A DNA stretch of 64,000 nucleotides from Eucalyptus grandis (taxonomy: Eukaryota > Streptophyta > Magnoliopsida > Myrtales > Myrtaceae): assembly GCF_016545825.1 (NCBI RefSeq), contig NC_052613.1, forward strand, positions 1,178,001 through 1,242,000. The letters are read 5' to 3'. Position 1 is the stretch's first letter. Every line of letters starts with the position of its first letter. The notes below the pieces were generated by a model. The model was given only the letters and a program-made list of their open reading frames with translations, was not told the DNA's origin and searched no databases. Of the stretch, positions 20,250-34,334 are shown one piece after another. Made by a program: the position numbers and the translations under genes.

Positions 20250-23200
20250 CTTTGAATCTTTATGTGGACCTTGGATTTTCTGATGGTTCTTCTTTCTTTG
20301 AGCATTTGGAAGGCTTGATTGAGAGATACGGCTCTATTCTAAGTGTCCCTGATTCATCACAAGAAGTTCTGAATGACGTGGGGAGACTCGCATTGGGTTC
20401 TCTGCAGGAGTTCCAGCAAGATTCTACTCAGGAGCATTTGAATGTTACTCAATCGTCCTGGAAGGATATTCTTCTTGAGTCAAATGCAAGGAAAATGAAT
20501 TTCCATGAGCCTCACATGATTGATGGTCGTAAACAAGTTCTAATACCTCGATCAGTGGTTTTGGAGGGTATTATTAAGTGGAATGATTTTCTTAGTGGAC
20601 AGATTCTGGGGGAAAAAACGAGTTTAGGAGTTGTTGCTTTTCCAGCGAATTGATTATGGGGCAGAGATGGGAGTATTGACCTTCATGAGATTGGAAAATG
20701 GCTTATTCATGATCAAATTGGCCAATTCTTCTGTATAAGATTGAATTCTTAAAAAGGGTCCTGGCATATTGCGCATTTTCCCCTGCTTCTTAAAAAATGG
20801 GAGCCAAATCTGTTAAAGTTGGATGCTGAGAAAACTCGAGCTCCAGTTTGGGTTAAATTTTTTAAAGTGCCTTTGATGACATTAGAGAGTTTGAGTAATA
20901 GAGCTACAGCAATTGGATTTCCTCTCTTCCCTGATAAGATAAGGCAAAAGAGGAGGGTTCTCGTTTATCTTTTGCAGAAGGTTTTTACTGAAATAAATTT
21001 GCCTTTGCCTTTTCCTGATTCGGGGTCTTGTAATCTGGAAGATGGGTCCTAATCAGAGATGAAAGTAGAGTATCCACGGGCTTTGCGGAAACGTACTTTA
21101 TGTAATAAGTCTGGTCACTCTACTAATGCTTGTTCTGCAGCACAGAAGTAGATGGTGGAGAATCACTGGATTCCAAGGCACTCCTGTGCTAATGAGGTTA
21201 AGGTGCTGTTAAACAACCAGGAGATTCGGTTGGAAAATTATCTGATATTGGGATAAGGAATCATTCGCAGGTGGATGAAACGCACGATGTTGGAAAGAGA
21301 AATGAGTTCTAGGTGGATGAATCACTGACAGCTGCAAATTGGCGGTGGCAATAAAGTTTGGGAGTTCTCCTATGTCTGTCTCGAACTCTCTGCGAATTAG
21401 AAAGTTCATGGCAAGCACCCATCTTCCGGTGAGGACGAAATGGAGGAAGTTTTGCAAGATAGTGGTATAGCCTCTGTCATTAATGATGACCCTATCCTCT
21501 CATGTTCTGCTCCTTCAAGGAAAGCTACAGAAGCTGCTAAAGTGCATGGTGAGATAATGAAGCAGATTGCTCAATCCAGGAGAGGAAGGAAGAGGAATTT
21601 GTCGACTGATCTGCAGCACGTGGCCGGTGAAGTCCAGCTCCTCCATCTTGAAGTAATAATATAATATCTTGGAATATGAAGGGTTTTGGCGAATGTCTCA
21701 AACGCAGAAAAGTAATAAAAGTTGAGAGGACGTCTATCCATTTGTTTTGTTTGCTTGAAACTTGAGTAAAGGTCCAAAGGACAAGAACGCTGAGAAAAGA
21801 GGAAATAGAGCTTTCCCAAATGTGACTTGGATTCACAATTAGAAAGTACGTGATTATGAAAGCATTTGGATTTTTATTAAGAGGGGCAAATTTGTAGATA
21901 TTATACATATACATGGGCAGTTTATACATTGAAGATTCCATACAATGACAATTCTTTTCTCTTTACTATTTTGTATGGCTTCAAACGAGCCTGAAGAAAG
22001 GAAGCTCTTGTCTTACTTGATTGCCGGCCCTTGTGGGTGATTTCAACACCATCGTTCCCCATTGGAGGCTAGTAATGCTGATGTTGCTGATTCAGTCGTT
22101 AGGGAAGATTTTGAATAGCTGTCTGTTCGATGCCGAGTTGCAAGATGTAAAGTCTACTGGGAATATTTTTGCTTAAAGCGGCAAAAGAACACAAGATTCT
22201 GTTGCCAGGAAAAGGGACAGAGCACTAACTAATATGAGCTGGCTTCAGAATTTTCCCTTTTCAGCTGCTGATTTTCTTCCTCCAGGAATTTCAGACCGTT
22301 GTGCTGTCAATTGTGACCAAATAAGCGCACCAAAACCCTTTTAGATTCTTCAATTACTGGTGCTAGCATCCCCAGTTTTTGAACTAGTCGAGTCAGCACG
22401 GACTTGTGCTGTTTCAGGATGTTCTGTGTTCAAGCTATATGAGAAGCTTCAAAATGTTAAAGCAGCTTTAAAGAAACTCAATAGTGAGCAACTTTTGTCA
22501 AATTAATGAGCAAGTGAAGCAAGTGCAAGAACAGTTGACAGCTTTGCAGGCACAAATTAATTCAGGTGGGCCAGTTCCAGATGTATAAGTATAGGAGCAT
22601 TAATTTAAACTCAGAACTGAGTTTGAAGACTCAAGAACGGTGAAGAAGCCTTTTTCAAACAGTTGGGGGATAAAAACACACATACATTCATAGAATGGTT
22701 AGAATAAGAAATTCCAAGGGATCCCTTAGATTACTATACTCTGGAGATGGAAGAAAGCTTGGGCATAAGGCCATAGCAGCGGAGGCTAACATAACTGCTA
22801 TTTCACGGATTCCAAAAGTGAAAAATGCATCTAAGATGACCTAGTTCAGGCCTATTTCTTGTTGTAATGTCATTTATAAATGCATTACCAAGATTAAGGC
22901 AAATAGAGATTTTGCCATTTTTTTATTAATGTCAGCCAGTCTGATTTTGTTAATGATAGAAGGATTGCTAATAATGCTTAGTTTGCGCATGAACTAGGTA
23001 AAAACTATCATAGCAATCGTATTTCTCCTCGAAGAATGAAAAAAGCTGACACAATGGAGGCTGTCGGCTCAGTGAATTGGGATTTTGTCCTCAGCATCTT
23101 GCAGACTATTAAAGTGCCTGAGAACTTTATTTAACGGATAAGGGTAGGCATTACTCCCCCGTACTTCTCAGTCAGCTTGGATAGAGGCTTGAAGGATTTC

Positions 23201-25120
23201 TTAAAGGGGAGAGGGGACTGAGGCCAGGAGATCCTTCATCTCCATCTTTCTTTGTAATTACCACGAATGTCTTCTCTAGAATGTTGGACTCAGGCGCACA
23301 ACATTGAAGGATCAGGTATTATCCACCTTGTGCTGAGGTAAAATTTACTTATTTGAGTTCTGCTGACGATTTCTTGATATTTTGGATAGGAGATAGGGCA
23401 TCCTTGTTGGATGTACTCTCTCTTTCTCAGGAATTTCATAGTATGTCTGGCCTGAAGATAAATCCTGAAAAATCTCAGCTTTAGTCTTCCTGGAAATAAG
23501 TTTGATCACAGCAAAGATCTTCTTTGACTGAGTAACTTTCAGAGGATCTCGGCAACTTTCGAAGAGGATCTCTTCCTGTCAGAAATCTTGGCCTTAACTC
23601 ATTTCAGGAAGGCTAATTGATCGTGATTAGTAAGCCAATGATTGATAAGCTGAGTTTTAGAAAGGATTAGTGGACTTCTACGAACTCAGTTATGCAGGAA
23701 GATTGCATTTGATATCATCAGCTATGTATAGCATGGTTAATTACTGGACTCAGATCTCGGTCTTGCCAAAGGAAGTAATTAAAGTTGTAGGAAGCTAGCG
23801 TTCTGCTTTTCTGTGGAAAGGTCAAACTGCGCATGCTTATGGAGCAAAAGTGGCCTGCTTTGATGTATGCATTCCCAATTTTGCAGGGGGCCTTGATCTT
23901 AGGAATCTTGCTTTGTGAATGCTGCTTGTATCCTCAAGAAACTCAGCAGATTGCTTCTAAAATCATGCTCTTTATGGGTTGCATGGGTTAATTCTACATT
24001 GATGAAGGGGTCTAGTTTGTGGCAAGCCAAGGAAAGATCAGACAGCAAAGATGCGTGGAGGAAAATGCTCAAACGAAGGCATTTATTTAAACCACATATC
24101 AAGCATCTGGTAGGTAGTGGAGAAACTTTCTTTAGGATAAGATGAATGGCATCCATATGGGATCTTGATTGAAAAATATTCTCTGAATCTTTTATACCTT
24201 TAGGTTATAAAGCAACCATTGCAGATGTTATTAGGGCAAATGACTGAGATGGCCTTTAGCAAGGTCTGTTGATGGCCTTTAGCAAGGTCTGTTGATCTGC
24301 TTTGAATTATGGATCGCCTTTGGCAAGGTCTATTTGCTGGATCATCTAGTGGCTCTTTCTCTGTAAAGGAGGCTTGGAAGCTAGACAGGAAATATGGGAA
24401 CAAAGTGACTTGGCAAAGGCTTGTGGATTTGGTATAATGTGCTAGGCTATGGCTTTACAACTTGGATGGTGACTCATGATAGGTTGCACACATGGTCCAG
24501 GATGAAAACTTGGTGGGCATGGATAGCACTAGTGTGCTATGCAGACGACATGAAAAATCTCAAATGCACTTGTTTTTTCAAGATTATCTTCTGAAAGCAG
24601 ATTTGGGAAAGTTTTACAGCTACTCTCCTGTCGAAGATTTGCAAGTGACAGGAAGGATGAATTTACTTGGGTCATGCAGAACGTGGAGGGGAATAGTTTT
24701 AAGTTAGCCGGGCATGCAACAATTTATTATCCCTGGAGAGAGAGGAACTTGGTGAAGCATGAAAATACATCCCCTCAAGCTCACCGTGTCCTTGATGCAG
24801 TTGATTTTTCTTTAATAGTCTCTGTAGAAGTTATGATTCAGGAAGGAAATTAGAAACTTACTGCTGATGTTAAGAGTTTGTGCAGAAATTGGCAAGTTCA
24901 TGTGACTAACTTTTATGTAATCAGGCATGGTTTTGAGTTTGCATCCCTAAATCATTTTCTCCGGCTTGCAGTTGGTACCGGCAGTGTGGATGTGGAACAT
25001 ATGATTTAATGTTGTTCTTTTGATGTGTAGTTCGCTGTTAGTGGTCTTGTATGGGATGTAATCCTCCCCTGCTTTATTCCACAGGTTGTGCAATAAAATG
25101 GATAATCGATTATCAAAAAA
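20250..25120 (+). mobile_element. L1-type LINE retrotransposon, decayed
   Basis: Non-LTR retrotransposon that copies itself through RNA. ORF1-like part: SWKDILLESNARKMNF at about 20460, then the DUF4283-type segment with WEPNLLKLDAEKTRAPVWV at about 20800-20870. A CCHC-type knuckle near 21085-21135 (LCNKSGHSTNAC) has its first Cys replaced. ORF2-like part: endonuclease start ISWNMKGFGE (about 21665), reverse transcriptase FRPISCCNVIYKCITKI (about 22850), the active-site block SADDFLIFW (about 23350), and a C-terminal zinc-binding/LINE tail (FSVKEAWKLD at about 24360). The 3' end ATTATCAAAAAAA (about 25108-25120) fits a LINE tail. Many stops and frameshifts; clearly inactive. Target duplications were not found. 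Confidence 0.85.
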
Positions 25121-25615
25121 AATTGTATAAGATCACAGGTCAAATATGTCTACTGTACTTTCAACCATGCCAGGTTCCCCAAATAAGTACCTTTGACAGC
25201 ATGACCATAGGGTCTTGTGGAAATAATTTGGCTCAGCAATGCTTAGCAACTGAACAAAGCTCGAGTGTTCAATCTCCCATTTAAAGATACCTCAACAAGT
25301 CATCTTTCTTGTCTTGTGAAGCTTCTTTAGTTGCTCATTTTGAATGAGGGACAGAATTTTTAAGTCCACTGACCAGCATAGATACAGTAAAACACAAGCT
25401 TTCTGAGCGCAGCAGGATTTGCCGCAAAAGAATCTCCACTTCATAGAGAAAACAGCAATGACTGCGCACATCATCTTATAGCCAGCAGCAAACAACCATG
25501 GCCACCCTATTTGTCTCACCAGACATGAACCAAGGACAGATACATAAGGGCAGCCAAAGATAGCTGAGGCAGGGAACCAACACAGTCCAATTCCCTCTTC
25601 TTCCCAAGAACATTT
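25121..25615. other. 3' flank between the LINE and the PPR gene
   Basis: Probably the 3' UTR and downstream DNA of the minus-strand PPR gene. Short ORFs on both strands lack features. Confidence 0.4.
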
Positions 25616-28271
25616 TTAACGCCCATCAAGTACCCTTCGATGTCTTATCCGATCCTTCCAGAACTCATCCTTCTTTCCTTTCTTCTTGGGTCTCACTGAA
25701 CCCATTTTGCTATTGACTATACCAAGAATAGCACTCCTGTCCTTCCTATTGTTTAATGCTGCTTTTACATCCAATATTTCCCTGAGCTTTTGGTATGATC
25801 GGGCATCTGGCACCTGTCCACTTTTTACCATCTTCTTGTGATAAAAGAATGCCCTCCTGAAATCACGAACACGGACAAAGGCATATATCATGGTCGAATA
25901 AGTGATAGAATCAGGCTTCAGATTCAAAGTTGCCATTTCTTTCAACAGTTGGGGCAACTTCAAGTGCTGACCTCCTCGTGCATATGCATTAATCAGCATA
26001 TTATAAGTCATAACAGTTGGCTGCAGACCTATCTTCCCAAATTCAGAGATCACATCTCTAGCTTCAACGTAGTGACCTTGCTTAGCAAATCCATCAAGGA
26101 GAATGTTAAACGTAACCCGTGTCCCTTCAACTTTCTCGATAATCATCATCTTCCATATTGTCATTAACATTTTGGTGTCACCAGAACGCCTAAATGCATC
26201 CAGGAGAGTGGTGTAGGTTTCAATCGAGGGTTTGATTCCTTCTCTTAGCATATCCTCAAATGTTGAGTAAGCTTTTTCATGCCAACCACTTACGGAATAA
26301 GCATGAACAAGAGCTGTATAAGAATGTAAATTCGGTTTTATACCAACTCTCCTCATCCTCATGAACGCATCTGCAGCCATGTCACTCATTTTCCTCTGCC
26401 TGCCATATGCACTAATCAAGCATGTATATGAAGTGGCATTTGGCTCCAAGCCCATCTCTTGCATATCTTTAAGAAACTTTTTAACAATCTCAGGCTGTAT
26501 CCTTCTGCTGTATGCATCCATCAGGATATTAAACGTGGCAGCAGTGGGTTTGAGGCCTTTTACTTTCATTTCAGCAAAGAGACCCTCAGCTTCTTCAATC
26601 TGATTGGATTTGCTATAAGCATCCATTAATGTGTTGTATACGATGACATTTGAAGGGATACCTTTCTTTTCCATTTCCACTTGGATAATAAGAGCTTCCT
26701 TCTTCAGCCCCTCATCACAGAATGATTTTATTAGAGCACCCATAACTTCTGAACTCCATTTAACTCCCTTTCTATTCATCTTCTCAAAGAACTCCCACGT
26801 TTCTTTAGCACTGTGGCCATTCTTCCTCATGACTGTGATGACTATAGAGCATGTCACGTGATCCGGCTGAACATTATTAGCCTCCATTGCCTCATACACC
26901 TTCCAAGCATCCTCGTAGCTGAAACGTACGATTAAGTATCTCATTTAGAACGTCTGGACACATGGGAGAAGTAAAAGGCAAGGGAATTACAGATTAAAGG
27001 AAGACAACTATTGCCAGAAAAAGAAAAATTCAATGTCATTGATGAAAGGACGATTGCAGCTGTCTAGGGTATGTTCTTATTTTGTTTCTGCAGAGACTCA
27101 TGTAGGATATGAACAACATGGTCTAGATCTTGAACAGTGATCCAACAGATTGTCCTTCAGACTCAGAAGAATAGAGTCAAAAGCCAAAAATTTACTCCCA
27201 CCAAGATATTACACAATGACAGGAGATTCAGACCTCGTCCAATTCAACAGGACAATAAGATAAAACTACTTTCTCCAAAACTAAGCTTAAATCAGCCTCA
27301 AGGACTTTGCTGATCTTACTATCGACAAAAGCACAATTGGTGTCACACAAAGTCAATCGTGACGCGGCATAACAAATAAAGAAGCACGAAACCAACGAAC
27401 AAACTGAATACCTGCCGGAGCTCATCAGCCCTGAAATAGCAGAATTGTAAACACGAACATCCCTGAACTCTTCCTTGTTCGGCAGGTTTTCGAACAAGAC
27501 CAGCAATTTGGCCCCCATTTTAGCTCTTCCCAACATGGGAAACATGACGGAGCATGCTCGAGCGGTAACAAGCGACGGCTCCCGCAACCCCATCCACTCG
27601 AAAAAGTAGACGCTGCTTCCCCACAAGCCCCTCCTTTCCATAATCCCCAACACCTCCACGCACTCTTTCGCGCTAATCTTCCCCTCGAAACCCCCCAACA
27701 ACTCCCCCAACGTCGTGTTCACCGGCAACCTCCTCGCAAGTTTCAAAATTTCGCCGACCACGCCCTCGGGCGACCCTTTCGGGGCCGACCCAGAAGACCC
27801 CATCTCCTCCGCATCTCCGACGGCCGGCGCCGACGCATCCTGGGCATCGGTATCCGCACCGAAGCCGTCGGGAGCGAGGCGCCAAGAAGAGCGCCGGTTG
27901 CTCTGGAGGGAGACCCGCCCTTCGCCCGGCGGATCGGGGGCGGGGGCGCGAGAATTGAAGAATCTGAGAATTGGGTCGTCGCCGCTGCCGTCTTCCTCCG
28001 CCCGCCGCGGCTGCGACTGCGGCAGCACCTCCGGCCGCCGCCGCCGCCGCCGCAGCAGCAGCTGCTGCTCTTCATGTTGCTGGAGGTGAGGAAGGAAGAT
28101 GGGAGAAGAGGGAGAGGGAGAGGCTGCGGATAGGGAGGGAGGGTTGCTGTTGTTGTTGTTGTTGCTGCTGCTGGAGGTGGTGGAGATGGCGGGGACGGAG
28201 CAGGATCTGGTGAAGTGAGCGGGAGGAGGATGGCGGAACGGGAATGGCAAGCGCTGGTTCGTGAGAGCCAT
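25616..28271 (-). CDS. EMB1006: PPR protein, orthologue of EMB1006 (At5g50280), chloroplast-targeted
   Basis: P-class pentatricopeptide repeat protein. PPR tracts bind organelle RNA; in Arabidopsis the gene is EMBRYO DEFECTIVE 1006. Exon 1 is 28271-27412, intron 27411-26919 (GT-AG), exon 2 26918-25616. The sum is 2163 bases, giving 720 residues, close to the Arabidopsis length. The N-terminus is Ser/Pro-rich with runs of Ser, Asn, Gln and Arg, as expected for a plastid transit peptide. Tandem 35-residue PPRs fill most of exon 2, for example VVYNTLMDAYSKSNQIEEAE, ATFNILMDAYSRRIQPEIV, TSYTCLISAYGRQRKMSD, HSYTALVHAYSVSGWHEKA and ITYSTMIYAFVRVRDFRRAF. The tail is basic (KKKGKKDEFWKDRIRHRR). No frame breaks. 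Start chosen as the first ATG before the transit region. Confidence 0.93.
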
Positions 28272-28289
28272 CGTCTCGTCCCCAAAAAG

Positions 28290-29100
28290 ATCGAATTTTT
28301 GAGTGCCTTCCCTCGCTGAGTACCGAGCTGAAATTTGTACTGTCGACTGTAACAGTCCTATTCCTAATCAGAACCATTTTTCTATCTCCGAAATAGAACA
28401 CAATTTTATTATTTTAATTCTGAAATAAATTTTTAGTCCAAAATAAAGTTGGAACAGAAATGTTTTATATTTCTGAAATATAAATGAAGAATAAAAACTT
28501 TTTTCATCACTGTTCTTGCTACTAGTCAGCCACCCACTTGCCATTGTTTACCACCACTGGTCATTCTCATTCTCGCTATTAGTCAGCCACCCACTTGCCG
28601 CGCCACCATTGGTCTTTGTCCCCGTTGCCCTCCGTCGGTGGCCGGCTGTTATCATCTGTTCATTGCCATTGCTCAAGAGAGAAAAATTCCAAGTCATTAT
28701 CAAACGAATTTTTATTCCGCCAATAAAAATTTTATGTCATTACCAAACGCTTATTTTTACTCGAAAACTCGTTTAAAGAATATAAATAGAAAAATCTACT
28801 TCTAAAATAAGAATTGATTTCTCAAACAAAATGATCAAATTAGGTCAAAAATGGTTCAACTCAAAATTGACTTGCATAACTCATTCTAACATGAAAATAA
28901 CCCATTTTCATATGATATGGACAGTGGTCTATACGAAACCCAACTCAATCCAATCCATATTTCAAATGAACAATAATCAGTGTCAAAAAGTGAAAATGCA
29001 GCTCATTGTGTGTATCTATAATTCATCATCTAGAAAATGTGCTATACACAGATATTTTTCTTGAAATATAGTAATTCTTTTTCAGACCTTCTCCTAATCT
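28290..29100. repeat. Upstream flank of EMB1006 with MITE-like DNA and a 53-base tandem repeat
   Basis: AT-rich shoulders (TTTCTGAAATA, ATTACCAAACGC at about 28740-28751) enclose two successive copies of a block: (T/C)GCTA(C/T)TAGTCAGCCACCCACTTGCC..CCACCA..GGT at about 28527-28563 and 28574-28613. The ATTACCAAACG motif belongs to the same style as the element ends at 4210, 42505 and 55110. No gene. Confidence 0.45.
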
Positions 29101-29644
29101 GTCATGACTCTACATCACATTTCATTAGGAGGGAAAAAGATTTGAGGCTATAAACAATGGCACTCGGACTAGTCTTTGAAGTGAGAGTGGCTTTAGACCA
29201 TTATCAAAGATGATACTCATGAAATTCAGCGCCTGATAATAGAAAAAATAGCTTGGATCTCGTTGACAAGCTCTTCAGAGGAACTACCAGCAACCAATTT
29301 TCAATCCTTGGAGTGGATCAAAGAATGCCTGCGATTGCTGAGCAGTGAAAATAACCATCCTCTTGCTCGGATACCTGCGAGTCGAAGGAAGAGTTTGGAC
29401 TAAAAGTTCTGCCGTACAGCCCCTTCATGCGATTAATGTAAAAGCTAAGAAGTTGTATTGGAAGCTCGTGAACGAAGTCAAAAGAAATGAGGCTTCGGAT
29501 TGATAAGATCATCTTCTACAACAGACCCAAGGCACGTCATTTCAGAACAAAATATGACCACAGCGAAGAAAGCACCGTGCCAAAGAATTTACATCCTATT
29601 TACACGAAAAGTCTCATGCTTTCTCACTGCAGCATGTTTCGATC
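29101..29644 (-). other. Probable 3' UTR and flank of the TPR gene
   Basis: No ORF of note. It lies immediately downstream of the TPR stop codon on the minus strand. Confidence 0.4.
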
Positions 29645-32600
29645 TTAAATGATACATGATGACATGCTCGCACAAAGTCTAGACATCGCCGCTGCTTTGA
29701 TCATGTTGGACTTGGCTGCATCTAGCAACGGGTCAGCCTGTAGAGCTTGGTTGAAACAATATTGGGCTTCTTCCAAGTTTCCCTCGGCAACAAACACGAG
29801 ACCCAGGTTGTTGAATGCAGGAGCATATCCAGGGCGGAGTTCAAGAGACTTCGTGAGCATTGCCCTGGCTCGTCCATACTGTCCAAGACGCCGGTAGAGA
29901 TTTCCAAGGTTGGAAAATATAGCATGCGCATGCTCAGCTCCCGTCAATGCCAAAGCCCGCTTGTATACTACCTCAGATTGTGATGGCTCCTCAGACAAAT
30001 GCAGAGAGATGCCTGACCATAAACAATCAAAACATGAAGAGTATAGTTTACCAAAGCAATTAAGGGAGACGCGTATTGCAACGAACTGTACCTAAATTTG
30101 ACCATGCACAGCTGCATTTGCTCATGCGAGCAACCGTAGCTTTGAGGTACTTTTGTGATTCTTTGAAATGTCTAGTACAAAGACTATGGAGGCCAAGCTG
30201 GTGCCAATGGACAGCATCATCAGGGTCCTCTGCTATGGCCTAGTTTATTCAAAGACATGCAATTTAGGAAGAAGGAAAAAAAGCTGAACTAAGACAAACT
30301 ACCACATGAATGGGGTCAAAATAAATATGAAAGAACACCTATGCTCTGATTTTGATTTTAGTGAGCACAAAAAATCTCCACTCAAAAAAGATAAACCCCA
30401 ATCCATTCACACCAAAGGACACATTTAACTCAATTCCACTAATCGCCAGGCAGTAAGCATACAATCAATGTGGTGGTGGCAGCAAGAAATAATTCAAAGA
30501 ACTTCATTGATTTCCTAATATCTCCCAAATCAAACATCAAAGAATAGACAAAGTGGAATGAAGTAGTAGGCTTATACTTCAAAGATAAAAAATTTAAAAC
30601 TGCAGGCTTAATCTATTTAAAAACAAATGTACATATCCATACTGTCGCCAATTCAAGATCGAGGCATACTTATAAATGTGATTGCTCCTATCATGAATAG
30701 CAAACTCAAGAGAGGAAGAGAGCTGACTATAAAAGACAGGCTAATTAAATACTTTACCCAGCTATTATCTTCATTTTGTAAGCCGCTTTATTATCAATGT
30801 AAGACCCTTTTCAAGCAAATCTACTACAGCTATACCTCAACATAACCTGACGGAATATTGTTTCCAAAAAGAAAAACCACCCAGTTGGGCTATTTCCAGT
30901 TACAGCACTACATAAATCACATAATCATACCAGTAGCCCACAAGCAATGACAGAATATGCGACTAAAGTTGCAGCCCACAAGCATCGACAGAATATGTTA
31001 CTAAAGTAGCAGGCTTGCCAAAAAACCATTACAGTTACTAAGCTAGGCAGGACACCACCTCTTTATCTCGGGGCTAAACTAGAGACCAGAGCAAATACCT
31101 GCTTCAGACTATAGGTAGCACTTTCTTCTACGTCCATCAGTTCATTTGATTCTTTTCCAAATCCAGCCACAATCTCGTGTTGGACCTTATGAACCATGGC
31201 AAGCCCTGACCAAGCAACAGGAGCTTGAATTATTGCAGAATCTCCATCCCTCACAATTGAAGCCATTTCATTTCCAGCCAAAGAAAGCTGATCATAAGGA
31301 TCCTGAGACCTCTCTACATCCTTGATCCGGTGGAGTGCCACTGCATATCGAGTCGCCATGCAACCGGGATCCAATTTTACTGACTAGAATAGGAACAGCC
31401 ACAAGTCATTCTCATAAAAAAAGGAAATAAACAGCTGCACAATACATAGTACCACAAGTCATGACAGACAATGGAAGCATGAATTCCATTAGAATATATA
31501 AAGATTCATCAAAGAAACCAATGGACAACCTCAAACAGAGGCCATAAGCACCTTCTCCAAGCACTTGCTGGAATTACGATGATCACCAATCGTATAATAT
31601 GCATCCGCCAGATTGATCCAGATATGCGATGCTTTAGGATCTGATTTCAAAGCTGTTAGCAGACACTCCTTTGCCAGATTGACAGCAGTAAGCTGATCTA
31701 CCAAAGCACCTTCACCGGCATTTGCCCCAGCACCTGCAAAATTTAGATAACATTAGTCAGCTTCATATGACATACTAAAGGATAGCAGAAGTTAAACCAT
31801 ATGCACCAGAAACAGTAGATCCTGCTTCAATTCTCAACCGTCTTTTAGACATGTATCTCCAAAATCCAGTTAACTGTTTAAAACATACCTGGAACAACAG
31901 CACCGTATCTGCAGAGAAGAAGGGCTGCATAGTTCATTAAAGCAGCAGGATGATTTTGATCTTTCAGGATTAATCCTTGAAAGCATTTTGCTGATTGCTC
32001 CATCTTTCCACTGGAATAATATTAGTTGTTAGTCCATTATCCTTGTCCAGGTAAAATGTCAAAAAAGAAATGGACAAATTGAAAATTTGACTCAGCAATA
32101 TAGAAATAAAGGACTCAAGTCATGCTAATCTGCAAAAGCAAAAGTTGGAGTCTCTCTTCTCCACCCCCCCCAAAAAAAACAAGAGAGAGAGAGAGAGGAA
32201 AAAGAAAAGAAAAAACACACCACCTTCCAACTTCATTGTCATAAACAAAAGATTCATTTCCTTTTCTAGCCATACATACTATTGATAGATTATACCAGTG
32301 GTTTTGCCTATAATCAACACCCATCCTTCCTGGCGCCAAATGATGTTGCTAAAGTATGCCACTAATAGCCTTGAACAATAAACTTCTGATAACAGGCAAA
32401 AACAAGTACATGATCCATCTCACCTTTGAAGGTAAGCAATCCCGAGATTCCCGAGGCAATCGAAATTGTTGGGAGCAATAGCCAACAAACAACATAAAAC
32501 TGAGATAGCACTCTTCAGACAAATCAATAAGAAAGGTAAACTAATTGTCAGTTCAGTAAAGAAAACAGTGTAAAGGAAATGGTTAGCAGGAATATATTCA

Positions 32601-34334
32601 CCTGCACACGATTTGTTTTAAGGAGAATCAAGCCAAGGGTGTTCCAAACAGTTGCATGCCTGGTATCGGCTCGCATTGACTCCCTCAGCTTAGAAATAAT
32701 TTCCTCAAGTTCATCATGTTCAAGCTCTTTATCTGAGTTGTCATCCCCCAAGCTCTCTAACAGAATACACTGCACATTTGGACGACCACCATCATGTCAG
32801 CAAGCCCAAAGTTCTTAGTCTACGCCAAACAACAAGTACAAGGTTACTCCACCTGTGCATGATGAATCTGAACTAATGAGAGCAACTCCGGCCGCTCAAT
32901 CTCAATCTCAGGACGCAACAAGATCTCCGCTGCTTTTTCATATACAGAGACTGCCTAGGAATTTTAGAAGAGACATGAATACATCAATAAGCACAGACTC
33001 ATCAAGATGAAATTAGATATGTGACGCATGGAGGGTACCTTTTGAGGTTGGCCCAACCTCTGATACATCAAGCCAAGAATGAAATGAGCATGGGCATTCT
33101 TGGGCATCTTCCTAGCAACATGAACCAAACCCTGGGAGCAAGCACTGAATTAAGCATGGAGAACATTGAGAAAAAGGGAAAGAATTGACTGTAAATCAAT
33201 TCTGCATCTTTACATGACACTGCACACCACATCCATTTTCTGTTAGCCAAGAGGTTACTATCAAGAACAAGGACCAAAAAGTTGTTTAGCAAATGAACAC
33301 CAACAATAGCTCTTTAAAACCCGCTAGAGACACATTTCAGTTGCGACCAGCGCCAAAATCAACATCACGAGATGAAAATGGCTATAAAAGCTGAAGATGA
33401 CTCACGGTTTTTAGACTGCTAACTTTTTCTTCTCGAGACGAAGGAGTCCCCTGACAAGGCTGATCAACGTCGCCATCACCTCCACAATCAGGAGAGCACT
33501 CTACCTTACTGATCTTCGTACGGCATTTCCCCAACTTGTTTAGCTTTCTAGAGTCACCTTCCGCACCATCTACATCTTTAGAGATTAATGTACTCTTCTC
33601 TTGGCTGCTTTCATCATTGTTCAACCTAACGAATACACGACTCACATCCGGTGAGCAATTTAAAAAAAAAAAAAACAAAAAGGGGGCAACCCCTCTTGTA
33701 GCAAAGGCGTGGCACAAGGACTTACACCAGTGATGCTATAAACCTCATCAAGTTAAAGAGATTGAGATTAATATAAATTCGCGCATTCACTCCTACTAAA
33801 CAGAGACAAGAAACTACAAATCATTTCTACTTCTACCCTTCTTAACAATGGAGGGAACTAGAATTGGTTCCCCAGCCATTCGATTCTTGTAGCTACTGCA
33901 CAAATTTCTCGAGCAAGGTCATCTCAAATCACCCTTCCGCCTATCAATTAGCTAAAACCGCCCCCTTTTCGCCTTCGAATTCTCGCAACTACCGCCCTCG
34001 GGAAGCTCCGAATCGGAGAACCCGAACGCGGCAGCCGAGCTAACCGAACACCGTGCTCATTACGACGAGGGAGAAACCATCGATCAAATCGAAAGAACAA
34101 CCTCAGCTCCTCGTACCTGGAGCTGAAAGGAGACGGGGCGGGAGGAGGGAGGGGCTCGTCGCCGTCGGACACGGGAGGGTCGACGTTGAGGTCGGCCAGC
34201 ACGACGAACCTCGACGCCGGCTGGTGGTGGTGGTGGTGCGGCGCCGGCGCCGCCGCGTCGTCCGAGGAGGCGCCGCCCGCCGTTCCGGGCTCGGTTTTCA
34301 CGACGGCCGCGAGGTGCGGAGTTCTCGACATCAT
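29645..34334 (-). CDS. Tetratricopeptide-repeat protein, At5g63200-like, 11 exons
   Basis: TPR scaffold protein; the biochemical role of this plant family is not known to me. Hand-built exons (minus): 34334-34117, 33640-33406, 33131-33039, 32954-32853, 32769-32602, 32512-32424, 32010-31889, 31733-31552, 31383-31099, 30239-30092, 30012-29645. All introns are GT-AG, the phases agree, and the total is 2010 bases (669 residues). The N-terminus is Ala/Pro/His-rich with a five-His run, then FVVLADLNVDPP. TPR helices recur: AHAHFILGLMYQRLGQPQK, ATVWNTLGLILLKTNRVQ, CLGNLGIAYLQ, ASHIWINLADAYYTIGD, AVHWHQLGLHSLC, HAIFSNLGNLYRRLGQYGR and APAFNNLGLVFVAEGNLEEA. Exon 2 start (33640) is the least certain. 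No break seen. A decayed last-exon copy lies at 19640-19990. Confidence 0.88.
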
